From the NCBI GenBank assembly GCA_003970805.2, contig CP051152.1:1488001-1552000 (forward strand): a DNA stretch of 64,000 nucleotides, written 5' to 3'. The DNA comes from Undibacterium piscinae. Lineage in GTDB: Bacteria; Pseudomonadota; Gammaproteobacteria; Burkholderiales; Burkholderiaceae_D. Below the pieces are notes generated by a model that worked only from the letters and a program-made list of their open reading frames with translations, did no database searches and was not told the DNA's origin. This document shows positions 19,612 through 27,898 of this stretch, in pieces (within the stretch, counting starts at the first letter, position 1; each line of letters starts with the position of its first letter). Position numbers and translations under genes: made by a program.

Positions 19612-20658
19612 ATGAACTCACCGGGCACCAGCAAAAAGCGCAGTAGCCAGCTAGGAATTAGTGACTTACAGGTTTCCAAAGTCTGTCTTGGCACCATGAC
19701 CTTCGGTGAGCAAAATTCCGAGGCCGAGGCGCATAACCAACTCGACTATGCGCTGGAGCGCGGAGTCAATTTCATAGACACCGCTGAGATGTATCCGGTG
19801 ATGCCACGCGCTGAAACCCAGGGCAGAACTGAGCGGTACATCGGCAGTTGGCTGAAAAAAACCGGCAAACGCAGTGACATCATTCTCGCGACCAAAGTGG
19901 CCGGACCTTCGCGTGGCATGGGCTGGATACGCAAAGGAGAAAATGATCTCAATGCGGCCAATATCCGAGCGGCGCTAGAAACCAGCCTGCAACGCCTGCA
20001 AACCGATTACATCGATTTATACCAATTGCACTGGCCTAGCCGCAATGCGCCGATTTTCGGACAAAAGCAGTTTGATCCTACGCTGGAAAGACCATGCACC
20101 ACAATCGCTGAAACATTGGCGGTGCTCACCGAGTTAGTCAATGAGGGCAAGATACGTCATATCGGCGTTTCCAACGAAACCTCGTGGGGCGTCAGCGAAT
20201 TTATCAAGCAGGCCGAGCGACAAAATACCAGCCGTATTATCGCGATACAAAATGCGTATAGTCTGGTCAACCGTGGCTTTGAGCAAGGACTCGATGAAAC
20301 CTGCTTCCGCGAAAATGTCGGACTGCTGGCCTACAGTCCGCTGGCATTCGGTCGCCTGACAAATAAGTATGCCGATGACGCCCATGCAGCAGGACGCCTG
20401 AACCTGTTCCCCGCAACCTGGAGTCCGCGCTACATGCGTCCCGAAGTTGCCGTTGCCTGCCAGCGCTATGCCACGCTGGCACGTGCCCACGGTATGTCGC
20501 CGGCCACCATGGCGCTAGCCTGGTGTCATTCGCGCTGGTTCATTGCCAGCACCATCATAGGGGCGACTAATCTGGCGCAGCTAAAGGAAAATATCGATGC
20601 CTTTGATGTTGAACTGCTTTCCTCTGTGAATCTCTGTGTCTCTGTGCCTCTGTGTTGA
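19612..20658 (+). CDS. Aldo/keto reductase (Tas-like) with a repeat-derived C-terminus
   Basis: TIM-barrel NADPH-dependent oxidoreductase related to E. coli Tas. The catalytic residues are visible as FIDTAEMYP (Asp and Tyr), LATKV (Lys) and YQLHWP (His), and the cofactor region as IIGATNLAQLKENIDAF. The last dozen residues (SSVNLCVSVPLC) do not resemble the family. They are encoded by a CTCTGTG-rich repeat (20630-20657) of a type that recurs in this window at 54700. The normal C-terminal helix therefore seems to have been replaced, with total length (348 residues) little changed. Physiological substrate is unknown. Confidence 0.88.
   Translation: MNSPGTSKKRSSQLGISDLQVSKVCLGTMTFGEQNSEAEAHNQLDYALERGVNFIDTAEMYPVMPRAETQGRTERYIGSWLKKTGKRSDIILATKVAGPSRGMGWIRKGENDLNAANIRAALETSLQRLQTDYIDLYQLHWPSRNAPIFGQKQFDPTLERPCTTIAETLAVLTELVNEGKIRHIGVSNETSWGVSEFIKQAERQNTSRIIAIQNAYSLVNRGFEQGLDETCFRENVGLLAYSPLAFGRLTNKYADDAHAAGRLNLFPATWSPRYMRPEVAVACQRYATLARAHGMSPATMALAWCHSRWFIASTIIGATNLAQLKENIDAFDVELLSSVNLCVSVPLC
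20630..20657. repeat. CTCTGTG-type dispersed repeat at the end of the aldo/keto reductase
   Basis: Five overlapping CTCTGTG words in 28 bp. The complement reads ACACAGAGGCACAGAGAC, which resembles ACCGCAGAGGCGCAGAGCAC in the prpC-acnD gap. It provides the stop codon of the gene. Confidence 0.6.
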
Positions 20659-20901
20659 GTGGTTTTGACTTTCTTCATGGCGGGCTGAGCAGTTACATCT
20701 CCGTGCAATACGCTCGTTCGCAGTTAAAAATTGTTGCAGCCATGCACGCCACTGCGCATCGCTAGCAGCTCTTGCCCTCTACACTTCGCTACAATCTTGC
20801 GCCCACATCAGCAGTTCGCTTTGCTATGATAAGCAAACTAAAGAGTGGCATATTTTTTCGTTAGCCACGCCGCATTGGTATTTGAAGACAAGGAAACCGC
20901 A

Positions 20902-21165
20902 GTGAGTATCAAGTTAGAAAAAGAAACCCAAAAGCAAGCCATCGATTCCCTGCAACGCTATTTCGACATCAACATGGAAGAGCGCATAGGCAATTTGCAG
21001 GCGGCCGCCCTGCTCGATTTTCTACTCGAAGAAATAGGACCGAGCATCTACAATCAGGCGGTGCGCGATGCCCAAAATCATATGCAGCACAAAGTGCAAG
21101 AGCTAGACATCGACGTCCATGAAACCGAGTTTTCTTACTGGCAGAATCAAAAGAAGCGCCGCTAA
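20902..21165 (+). CDS. DUF2164 family small protein
   Basis: An 87-residue protein of unknown function. It matches the DUF2164 pattern: a Lys-rich start (IKLEKETQKQAIDSLQRYF), then EERIGNLQAAALLDFLLEEIGPSIYNQAVRDAQ. It is predicted to be helical and has no signal peptide or membrane segment. The start is set at GTG 20902, where AAGGA lies eight bases upstream. The frame is open for 19 more codons upstream but without conservation. It is followed by repeat-rich DNA with no linked gene. Confidence 0.85.
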   Translation: MSIKLEKETQKQAIDSLQRYFDINMEERIGNLQAAALLDFLLEEIGPSIYNQAVRDAQNHMQHKVQELDIDVHETEFSYWQNQKKRR

Positions 21166-21200
21166 AACCCTTGCTGGCTAGCGCCACACCGTCTGTAGTA

Positions 21201-21284
21201 GGCAAGCCCGCGCACGCATAGCCCATGCGGCTTAGCGGCCAGCACGCCTGAAGAAGCGCATGGAATATGCGCAATGGCCTTGCC
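21201..21284. repeat. ~80-bp palindromic repeat, copy A
   Basis: Outer arms GGCAAGCC and GGCCTTGCC enclose two small palindromes, one of them the core GCGCATGGAATATGCGC at 21256-21272. Three further copies (B 22018-22096, C 22796-22869, D 37113-37195) share the outer GGCAG/CTGCC-like arms, the GATGCGG/CCCATGCGG block and the core. Confidence 0.75.
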
Positions 21285-21316
21285 TGTGTTGAGATTGCCT
21301 GCGGCGGAATAGCTTA

Positions 21317-21378
21317 GGCTCGCTAGGTCTTGCGAAGTTGAGTTAGAACTTGGAATACGTCAACGCAAGACCTGAGCC
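21317..21378. repeat. Large imperfect hairpin downstream of the small cassette-like gene
   Basis: GGCTCGCTAGGTCTTGCG (21317-21334) pairs with CGCAAGACCTGAGCC (21364-21378) apart from a 3-nt bulge. The loop contains GTTAGAAC and the flank TCTAACGTTGAATTAGAC, words like integron core sites, but I cannot lay out a full set of attC boxes here. Confidence 0.45.
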
Positions 21379-21413
21379 TCGCAGTTTCTAACGTTGAATT
21401 AGACATATACATG

Positions 21414-21719
21414 TCAGCGATCAAACCATTTTCGAACATAGGTAACAGCTTCATCTAGTGCGCCCCCAAGCTCGGAAATTGGAACACTCCAGTCTCGACG
21501 CATTTCTTCATTTTGACGAGTCTCAATATCTACTGCGTGTAAAGATAACATGCCAGATTCTGGTTTATCTATCCAAATTTGGCAGCACTCACCATGCTTA
21601 CTGGAAAGATAAACAGCCCTGAAGTCGGAGTCTACCACCCCCTCAGTATGAGTAAATAGGCTGAAATTATGCTTTGCTACCCAAGCATCAATGATTGGAT
21701 CAATTTGCGCGTAAGTCAT
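21414..21719 (-). CDS. Hypothetical small protein in an integron-cassette-like setting
   Basis: A 101-residue protein I do not recognise. It starts MTYAQIDPIIDAWVAKHNFS, is mixed charged with several Trp, and has no signal peptide or membrane segment. It looks like a compact cytoplasmic alpha/beta protein. Codon use is more AT-rich than the neighbouring housekeeping genes. Its ATG is eight bases from a GTTAGAC word that ends an attC-like palindrome (21727-21809), the arrangement of an integron gene cassette. No integrase is in the window. The surroundings are repeat-rich and otherwise empty. Confidence 0.6.
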   Translation of the reverse strand: MTYAQIDPIIDAWVAKHNFSLFTHTEGVVDSDFRAVYLSSKHGECCQIWIDKPESGMLSLHAVDIETRQNEEMRRDWSVPISELGGALDEAVTYVRKWFDR

Positions 21720-21726
21720 GGGGGAT

Positions 21727-21809
21727 GTCTAACGAATAGCGTTTATCCGCCGCACCGGAACGCAAAATAAGATCCGCGGACTGCTTGCGGCGGATAAACC
21801 TTGTTGAAC
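21727..21809 (-). other. attC-like recombination site
   Basis: Read on the minus strand: GTTCAAC (fits RYYYAAC), a 3-nt gap, then GTTTATCCGCCGC, a central region, the exact complement GCGGCGGATAAAC, a 7-nt spacer, and GTTAGAC (fits GTTRRRY, the canonical R' core). Total length 83 bp. Box order, spacing and the perfect 13-bp inner arms match integron attC sites. No second clear site or integrase is present, so the call stays tentative. Confidence 0.5.
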
Positions 21810-22017
21810 TGAACCGCCTCCGCAGCGGTCACACTGGGTATTGTAAACGATGCGTTCGCCATATCGCTAGTAATTTGACATGCAATCGTGCATCGTCAAG
21901 TACGACAACTTCAAATGCACGGTCAACGATGCCATTCTGCACGACGCAGTAAGGCGCAATCGTAGCGCACGATGGACTTCATCTATTGCCCCGCAGTATG
22001 AAAATCTCAAAAGCATC

Positions 22018-22355
22018 CTGCCACTTACGCATATTACAATGCGATTCTTCAAGCACACTGGCCTGCGAGCCGCATGGAATATGCGTAATGCGGCAGCCTG
22101 TTTTTGGTTTGCTATTGCCTGGTTTTATTCCACTTCTGTCGTTGTTTGCGATTGCCGGGCCGGTGGTAGGACCGGGACAGCTACTTACTTTTCTTGCTTC
22201 GCCAAGAGAGTAAGCAAAAGAAGGCGACGCAAAGGTCGGCTGCCCTTCGGGTGCCCGCCTGTGCAAGTCAAAAAATGGGGAACGAAGCAAACTCGCTTCG
22301 CTTCAGACAAGCTTCATTCCTGATCCATTTTCTGCCCAGCACAAGGCGCAGCGCC
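22018..22355 (+). repeat. Composite ~330-bp repeat, copy 1 (with palindrome B)
   Basis: Begins with palindrome B (22018-22096, core CGCATGGAATATGCG) and continues through TTGCCTGG, ACTTCTGTCGTTGTT, CCGGTGGTAG, CTTGCTTCGCCAA, GGCGACGCAAAGGTCGGCTG, GAAGCAAACTCGCT and CAGACAAGCTTCA. The same blocks occur in the same order on the other strand at 22538-22869. Confidence 0.75.
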
Positions 22356-22537
22356 CACATGCGAAAAACGAACGTCAACACATCCGTTAGTGCGACTACG
22401 CCTCCACTGCGCAGGCAACATCACAGCACTTCGAACTACGACAATCTACTGCTTTTGACCTGGGTTTTGAATTGGGTTTTGGAATTGGTTTTGAATCTTT
22501 GCTTTTGGACGTGGCTTTTTGAATCGAATTCGCATTG

Positions 22538-22869
22538 TGGCGCTTGCCAATTGTGCGGGGCGGAAATGATCAGAAGTGAAGCTTGTCTGAGGCGCAGCGA
22601 GTTTGCTTCCACTTCCCATTTTCTGTTCCGCACAATTGGGTACCCGCAGGGCAGCCGACTTTGCGTCGCCTTTTTTGGGGTCACCTTTTTTGGCGAAGCA
22701 AAAGGTGACTAGCGCTGTCTACCACCGGCGAGGCAAATCGGACCAACAACGACAGAAGTAAAAAAAGACCAGGCAACAACAAATAAAAAACACCACCCTG
22801 CACTGCGCATATTCCATGCGCTTCAAAGGCAATAGGCTGGCACCGCATCGGATATGCCCGTTGGCAGGG
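22538..22869 (-). repeat. Composite ~330-bp repeat, copy 2, inverted (with palindrome C)
   Basis: Minus-strand copy of the element at 22018-22355. Palindrome C (22796-22869) is at its start, and the blocks TTGCCTGG, ACTTCTGTCGTTGTT, GCCGGTGGTAG, TGCTTCGCCAA, GGCGACGCAAAGTCGGCTG, GAAGCAAACTCGCT and CAGACAAGCTTCA follow. It contains a GTCACCTTTT...AAAAGGTGAC stem. I judge the two copies clearly homologous but diverged. Confidence 0.75.
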
Positions 22870-22937
22870 TCATTTTTAAAACGCACTACGGCACCGCGAC
22901 GCACATGCAATTACGCTGCGCGAATCGCAGCTACCGT

Positions 22938-23012
22938 GTTTGCTTTTTTTGGCGAAGAAAAAAGGTGATTGCCACCGGTCTACCACCGGCCAGCAATCCA
23001 ACAACAACAACA
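22938..23012 (-). repeat. Partial third copy of the composite repeat
   Basis: On the minus strand the segment carries GTTGTTG, GGCCGGTGGTAGAC, CAATCACCTTTTTTCTTCGCC and AAAAAAAGC, matching the middle of the ~330-bp element. The ends are missing. Confidence 0.6.
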
Positions 23013-23179
23013 ACAACAACGAAAAATCATCAAACATAAAACCGCTGCGCAAACTGATCGCTATAAATTTTTTTTCACTGTTGTCATGTCACGTGTTTGT
23101 CATCGAGGCTTCATAAAGTCGTCATATTTACTTCTTAGACTTGCGGGTTTTCTACCCACCAAAGTATCCGGAAGGCAAT

Positions 23180-25384
23180 ATGACCCGTATCACCAACAGC
23201 AAGCAGCAATTCAAGCACCGACTGATGTCGGCCAACGTCGTGATCGCATTGGCGCTGATGACCCAGCAAAACGCACAGGCGCAATCGATCGCAGAATCTA
23301 GCTCGGCGCTCGATGCCGATGCGATTACGGCCAAAGTTGTCATCAAAGGTTCTAGCGTTGCTAGCCGCGCCCCGGTGCAAGCATCCTTAAGCGCCACCCA
23401 ACCGCAATCGATTATCAGCGCCACCTTTATCGAGCAAGCCGTAACCCCCTTGGCTGACTACAATGCGGTGGCGCGTATTGCACCAAGTATCGCGGGCGGC
23501 GTTTCAGCCAATGGCCCTGGTGCGGCCGAAACCAAGGTCACGCTGCGCGGTTTTCAGGATGGTGAATACAACATGACTTACGATGGGATACCGTTCGGTG
23601 ACACGAATAATCCCACTCATCATTCGACTTCGTATTTTCCGGCCCGCATCATAGGCGGTATGGTGATAGAACGCGGACCGGGCAATGCCAGTAATCTGGG
23701 CCAGGCCACCTTTGGCGGCTCTATCAATCTGTACTCAAAAGAACTCGCGCATGAAAGTAACTTCACCCCCTATGCCAGTTTTGGCACTTGGAATACCAAG
23801 ATGTTGGGAGTGCAGTTCGATAGCGGTCAAATGGCCAGCGCCGGCAACGCCAATCTGATGTTCAATGCCTCGCGTCTCACTAGCGATGGCTACCTCACTT
23901 ACAGCGCGGTCAGTGAAGATAATTATCAGTTCAAGGCACAACTGCCCTTGGGTAAAGAGAGTACGCTGACGGTGTTCTCTACCGTGAATAAGATCCATAG
24001 CAATGTGCCGGATAAAGGCGGTGTGACCTTAGACCAGGTGGCCAAATTCGGCAAAAACTATGCGCTGAATAATGACCCAACTAGCCAAAACTATTTCGGC
24101 TACAACTACAATAATAAAGACACTGATTTCAGCTACATCCGCTTGCAGTCGACGCTGGCCGGCTGGTCTATCGACAATACTCTGTACACCTATGCCTACA
24201 ATAACGACACTTATTCAGGGCAAGATGCTAGCGGTGGCACCGCCAACGGCACCAAGGCAGCACCGGCCGGGAATAAAGATGTCCCTGGCTATAATAAGCT
24301 CAACTCGTATCGCGTCAACGGCGACATTTTAAAGCTCAGCAATAAAATGGCAGCCGGTTTGCTGCGCACCGGTGTCTGGTTAGAAAATTCCGACACCGAG
24401 CGTCATCTGTATGATCTGGACTGGACTTTAGGTCTGCCCAATCCTAAGGAAGCCACAGCACCAAAAAACGTGGCCTACGAGCAACGCTCGTCCTGGTCGC
24501 AATACCAGCCTTTCGTCGAATTTGAATGGACGCCTATGGCAGGATTAAGCATCACGCCCGGGTTTAAATATCTGAACTTTAAGCGCTCGCTAAATGCTCC
24601 TGTCAACCAGGGCACGCGAATCGCCACCAACGCCGAACAAACCTATACCGCCAGCCTGCCCTTCCTGACTGCCAACTACAGCCTCAGTCAAGAATGGTCG
24701 GCCTACGCGCAAGTGGCGCGCGGCTTTCTGGTGCCGGAACTGTCTATGTTTTACGTCAACAATCCGAATCTGAGTACGCCTAAGCCGCAAACCTCGACCA
24801 ATTACCAGTTGGGTACTGTGCATCAGTCACAGAACTTCACTTTTGATGCCGATATTTACTACATCGATTTCAATAACAAGATCGCCTCTAGCGGCAATGG
24901 CAATGATCTGGTGTATTTCAATCAGGGTGGCGTGGTCTACAAGGGCATAGAAGGCGCCGCCACTTATTACGTAGGCAGCGGTTTTTCTTTGCACGCGAAC
25001 GCTTCGCTAAATAGCGCCAAGGCCAAGGACAGCAATCTACAGGTTGCAAAAGTACCTAACAGCACCAGCGCTTTTGGCCTGCTGTACAAAGCCAACGGCC
25101 TGTATGGATCTATTCTCGCCAAAACCGTGGGCAGCCAATACGCCAAAGACGGCGAGGTAGCTGCATATAAAATTGATGCCTATACACTCACCGATATGAC
25201 AGTCGGCTATCGCTGGAAAATCAATAGCGCCTTGAAAAATATCAAGGCTCAGTTCGGCATCAGCAATCTGTTTAACCAACAGGACGTCACCGCGATCACG
25301 CCCAATAGCAAGGGTGTGGCGTTTGATCAATACACTTTTTTACCGGCACGCAGCTATAACCTATCGCTGAGCGCGGATTTTTAA
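23180..25384 (+). CDS. TonB-dependent outer-membrane receptor
   Basis: A 734-residue precursor with a basic N-terminus, a hydrophobic stretch and a signal-peptidase site near NAQAQS (about residues 33-38). A plug domain follows (TQPQSIISATFIEQAV through GGSINLYSKE, with the IERGPGN and ATFGGSINL motifs), and then a ~22-strand beta-barrel ending in a terminal Phe (YNLSLSADF), as needed for BAM insertion. The start at ATG 23180 has GGAAGG just upstream. Proximity to ribB and a flavin riboswitch is not evidence of flavin uptake, because ribB is convergent. The ligand is unknown. Candidates include siderophores, cobalamin and other metal chelates. Confidence 0.93.
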   Translation: MTRITNSKQQFKHRLMSANVVIALALMTQQNAQAQSIAESSSALDADAITAKVVIKGSSVASRAPVQASLSATQPQSIISATFIEQAVTPLADYNAVARIAPSIAGGVSANGPGAAETKVTLRGFQDGEYNMTYDGIPFGDTNNPTHHSTSYFPARIIGGMVIERGPGNASNLGQATFGGSINLYSKELAHESNFTPYASFGTWNTKMLGVQFDSGQMASAGNANLMFNASRLTSDGYLTYSAVSEDNYQFKAQLPLGKESTLTVFSTVNKIHSNVPDKGGVTLDQVAKFGKNYALNNDPTSQNYFGYNYNNKDTDFSYIRLQSTLAGWSIDNTLYTYAYNNDTYSGQDASGGTANGTKAAPAGNKDVPGYNKLNSYRVNGDILKLSNKMAAGLLRTGVWLENSDTERHLYDLDWTLGLPNPKEATAPKNVAYEQRSSWSQYQPFVEFEWTPMAGLSITPGFKYLNFKRSLNAPVNQGTRIATNAEQTYTASLPFLTANYSLSQEWSAYAQVARGFLVPELSMFYVNNPNLSTPKPQTSTNYQLGTVHQSQNFTFDADIYYIDFNNKIASSGNGNDLVYFNQGGVVYKGIEGAATYYVGSGFSLHANASLNSAKAKDSNLQVAKVPNSTSAFGLLYKANGLYGSILAKTVGSQYAKDGEVAAYKIDAYTLTDMTVGYRWKINSALKNIKAQFGISNLFNQQDVTAITPNSKGVAFDQYTFLPARSYNLSLSADF

Positions 25385-25445
25385 TCGTGCTTTCGTGAAA
25401 GCTTACGGGTTTTGGAATCACGTCTGATTCCTACAACTCCAGAGC

Positions 25446-25486
25446 AAGAGCCATGCGCTGACATCACAGTCAGGCATGGCTCTTTT
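25446..25486 (+). terminator. Terminator between the TonB receptor and ribB
   Basis: AAGAGCCATGC (25446-25456) pairs exactly with GCATGGCTCTT (25474-25484). On the plus strand it is followed by TT and more T-rich sequence. The genes converge here, so it may serve both. Confidence 0.7.
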
Positions 25487-25489
25487 CAA

Positions 25490-26170
25490 TTACACTTTCT
25501 GTTTCGAACGATAGTTGGCCAATTCATCTATCGTCAAAATCACCAGATCATGCGACAAGGCATAGTGGGCGATTTCTTCGCCTCTGGCCATGCTGCCGTC
25601 TGGATTCATCAACTCACACAAGACTGCCGCTGGCAACAAGCCCGCCATTTGCGCCAGATCGACCGAGCCTTCGGTATGACCACGCCGGCTTAACACGCCA
25701 CCGGGCGCGGCGCGCAAAGGGAAGACGTGGCCAGGTCGCGCCAGATCATCGGGCTGTGCATCGACGGCAATGGCCGCCAATACCGTCGTTACGCGATCCG
25801 CCGCCGAGACCCCGGTAGTGACGCCGTGCTTGGCTTCGATACTGACGGTAAAGGCGGTGCCGTAACGGCTGTCATTGTTGCTGACCATAGGCGGCAAGGC
25901 CAGATGTTGCAGCTTCTCGTCGGTCAGGCACAGGCAAACGATGCCACTGCCATCGCGTATCATGCGTGCCATAGAGTCTATGCTGATCTTTTCGGCCGCG
26001 ACGATCAGATCGGCCTCATTTTCTCTATCGGCATCATCCATCAGCAAGACCGGGCGACCCAGGCGTAAATCGGCCAAGGCACGTGGCAATCTTTGCTCAA
26101 AAGGCGCAAGTGAAATGACTGCTGTTTCGATACCAGCAGTTGGGGACGTAAAAATTTGATTAACTAACAT
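25490..26170 (-). CDS. ribB: 3,4-dihydroxy-2-butanone 4-phosphate synthase
   Basis: Converts ribulose 5-phosphate to the four-carbon precursor of riboflavin plus formate. The 226-residue protein has the RibB signatures [61 protein letters not shown], and the DPDG-like NPDGSMARG. It is the stand-alone form without the RibA domain. Regulation is by the FMN riboswitch 110 bp upstream. A hairpin overlaps the ribosome binding site and runs up to the start codon, suggesting translational control. It stands alone, with other rib genes elsewhere. Confidence 0.96.
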   Translation of the reverse strand: MLVNQIFTSPTAGIETAVISLAPFEQRLPRALADLRLGRPVLLMDDADRENEADLIVAAEKISIDSMARMIRDGSGIVCLCLTDEKLQHLALPPMVSNNDSRYGTAFTVSIEAKHGVTTGVSAADRVTTVLAAIAVDAQPDDLARPGHVFPLRAAPGGVLSRRGHTEGSVDLAQMAGLLPAAVLCELMNPDGSMARGEEIAHYALSHDLVILTIDELANYRSKQKV

Positions 26171-26171
26171 A

Positions 26172-26209
26172 TGAAACGCTCCGCAAGTAAAAGTGCAAAA
26201 GACGTTTCA
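26172..26209 (-). promoter_or_regulatory. Start-site hairpin of ribB (riboswitch expression platform candidate)
   Basis: TGAAACG (26203-26209 on the complement) pairs with CGTTTCA directly before the ribB ATG, with the GGAG ribosome binding site in the loop next to the stem. It would close the initiation region. Upstream, GCGCCACGC and GCGTGGC can also pair (about 26227-26280), offering an alternative fold. Confidence 0.5.
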
Positions 26210-26277
26210 GGGGATGTGATTAGCCACGCGCAAGCGCTTCCCCGTCAAGCATTGAACGGAGAATAACTTAAGCGTGG

Positions 26278-26434
26278 CGCATCTTCTCTCATCCGGACTA
26301 TGACCGTCGGCCCTGGAATCACACCAGATCTGCTGACCTTGCAAAAACGCTTGCAAGCGCTCGCGGGCTTGTCCCGACAGACTACAACTGTGCCGAGTTT
26401 TACCGCCGGTGGGGAATTACACCCCGCCCTGAAG
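26278..26434 (-). ncRNA. FMN riboswitch (RFN element)
   Basis: The minus strand shows the RFN core in order: AGGGCGGGGT...ATTCCCCACCGGCGGTAAA, then AAGCCCGCGAGC, a variable arm (GCTTGCAAGCG), GGTCAGCAGATCTGGTG, and the closing GACGGTCATAGTCCGGATGA followed by GAGAAGAT. All conserved junction blocks of the family are present. It directs ribB. Confidence 0.96.
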
Positions 26435-26466
26435 ACGTACTACCTACCGACATTGTCGGCCTTGGG

Positions 26467-26472
26467 ATTATA
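26467..26472 (-). promoter_or_regulatory. -10 box upstream of the FMN riboswitch
   Basis: A perfect TATAAT on the minus strand, about 30 bp ahead of the RFN element. No good -35 box is found at 16-18 bp. Position is the main argument. Confidence 0.45.
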
Positions 26473-26687
26473 CGCAACAAAGCCAGCGTAATGCTGTCGA
26501 AGAAGCTAGATGACTTGCTCAAATCCACATTCCACTTTACATTGTGCGCAGAATAAAAATCTAAGGATAAATTGCCACACACCATTTTTTAATGACTAAA
26601 AATGCTACACTGTAGCCGCAAAATTCTTTAGCCATAGTCCAGTCCAGTACTTTACAAATCAAGCAGGCTTTGTAGGCCGGAGTAGTG

Positions 26688-27008
26688 ATGTTGAGTTCCT
26701 TCAAAAAACGTCGTGATATTGAAGACACTATTGTGATCAGCCTTGAGGCTGCGCACACGCACACTGCCGCCCACAGAGAAAACTGGCGTCTGGGTGAAGA
26801 AAAAACCTGGAACCTCGATCAAAACCACGGTCAGATACTGTTCACTTTTGCAGATGGCATGCAAGCCTTAGCGCCGGTGCAAATTATCGGTACGCTCAAC
26901 CCTGAGGACGAGATGTTCACCTGGGCCTGGCGTCACCCTACCGTACTGGCCGCCCTGCAAAAGAACGCCTTGCGCGTGAAGGCCTTTGGCAAGCAGCATA
27001 GCGGGTGA
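26688..27008 (+). CDS. Small conserved protein, DUF6882-like
   Basis: A 106-residue protein of unknown function. The stretch ILFTFADGMQALAPVQIIGTLNPEDEMFTWAWRHPTV resembles the C-terminal half of DUF6882-type proteins, which have Trp-rich WAW motifs. No signal peptide or membrane segment. The ATG at 26688 is preferred over the GTG one codon before because GGAG is then five bases away. It is followed after 63 bp by the TauE/SafE gene and may be cotranscribed with it. Assignment to the family is from memory of the motif and is not certain. Confidence 0.7.
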   Translation: MLSSFKKRRDIEDTIVISLEAAHTHTAAHRENWRLGEEKTWNLDQNHGQILFTFADGMQALAPVQIIGTLNPEDEMFTWAWRHPTVLAALQKNALRVKAFGKQHSG

Positions 27009-27071
27009 ATACTAAGTAGTTTGGAATATAGAGGCAATTCCTTAAGATGCACTTACTTTGCGGAAGGTGCT

Positions 27072-27857
27072 ATGACTTTAACCTATATTATTTCTGGTTT
27101 TGCGGTTGGTACTCTGGTCGGTTTGACCGGGGTAGGTGGTGGCTCCTTGATGACGCCATTGCTCACCCTGCTGTTCGGCGTAAGTTCGCCTGCGGTGGCA
27201 GTCGGTACCGATCTCGCTTTCGCCTCTATCACCAAGGCGACCGGCACGCCTCTTTTTACCCACAGGCTGCGCGGCTCGGTAGAGTGGGATGTGGTGCGCC
27301 TGCTGTGCTACGGCGCCCTGCCTGCCGCCCTGTTGGCGACTTTAAGCCTGAAATATTTCGGTGGCATCACCCAGGAAGTCGGACAGGTCATCCGCTACTC
27401 TATCGCCTGTTCGGTATTGCTGACCGTAGTGGCCTTGCTGTTTAAGGGCAAGATGCTGGAATGGCTGAATAATCATCCGGAAAAACAATTACACGGTAAA
27501 AAACTCGCTGCCGCCACCATTATCTCCGGTGCAGTGCTCGGTTTGCTGGTCACGGTATCGTCGATTGGTGCCGGTGCGATAGGTGCGACCTTGCTGGTGA
27601 TGCTGTATCCTCGCATGCCAGCGGCGCACATCGCCGGCACTGACATTGCCTATGCCGTGCCTTTGACCGCGATTGCCGCGATAGGCCACTGGTGGTTAGG
27701 CTCGATTAACTGGGAATTGTTAGGCTCTTTATTGCTAGGTTCACTGCCAGGCATCACACTGGGCTCGATGGCAGCCAAGGCAGTACCTGAGAAAGTGTTA
27801 CGCGTTGTGTTAGCGTCCACCCTGACGCTGGTGGCGACCAAGCTGATGTTTTCCTAA
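27072..27857 (+). CDS. TauE/SafE family sulfite/sulfonate exporter
   Basis: Inner-membrane protein of 261 residues with seven or eight hydrophobic segments and the two internal-repeat motifs of the family: GTLVGLTGVGGGSLMTPLL near the N-terminus and SSIGAGAIGATLLVMLYP in the second half, each followed by a GTD(L/I)A motif. TauE/SafE (TSUP) proteins move sulfite, sulfoacetate or related small anions. Placement 133 bp before cysI suggests sulfite or sulfur-compound export linked to sulfate assimilation (inference). The start at ATG 27072 has GAAGG upstream. A longer open frame begins 17 codons earlier without support. Confidence 0.88.
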   Translation: MTLTYIISGFAVGTLVGLTGVGGGSLMTPLLTLLFGVSSPAVAVGTDLAFASITKATGTPLFTHRLRGSVEWDVVRLLCYGALPAALLATLSLKYFGGITQEVGQVIRYSIACSVLLTVVALLFKGKMLEWLNNHPEKQLHGKKLAAATIISGAVLGLLVTVSSIGAGAIGATLLVMLYPRMPAAHIAGTDIAYAVPLTAIAAIGHWWLGSINWELLGSLLLGSLPGITLGSMAAKAVPEKVLRVVLASTLTLVATKLMFS

Positions 27858-27898
27858 TCACGCTCAATCGCACTTAGCTGGCAAGGCTTTACGCGACA

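Larger units (their letters stand above)
21720..23179. other. 1.46-kb repeat-rich region without a supported gene
   Basis: Holds the attC-like site, palindromes B and C, an inverted pair of ~330-bp repeats (22018-22355 and 22538-22869), a partial third copy (22938-23012), a degenerate ~13-bp TTTTGAATTGGG tandem stretch (about 22453-22512) and a short (CAA)n run (about 22998-23020). Open frames cross it, but they run through the repeats, lack ribosome binding sites and give similar peptides from the two inverted copies, so I read them as translated repeat. The TonB-receptor promoter must lie at its right end. Confidence 0.7.

Noticed and set aside
21880..22712. Overlapping frames in the repeat region that could be called hypothetical proteins
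   Set aside because: They run through palindrome B and the ~330-bp repeat, and the two inverted copies yield similar peptides, so they are more likely translated repeat than genes.
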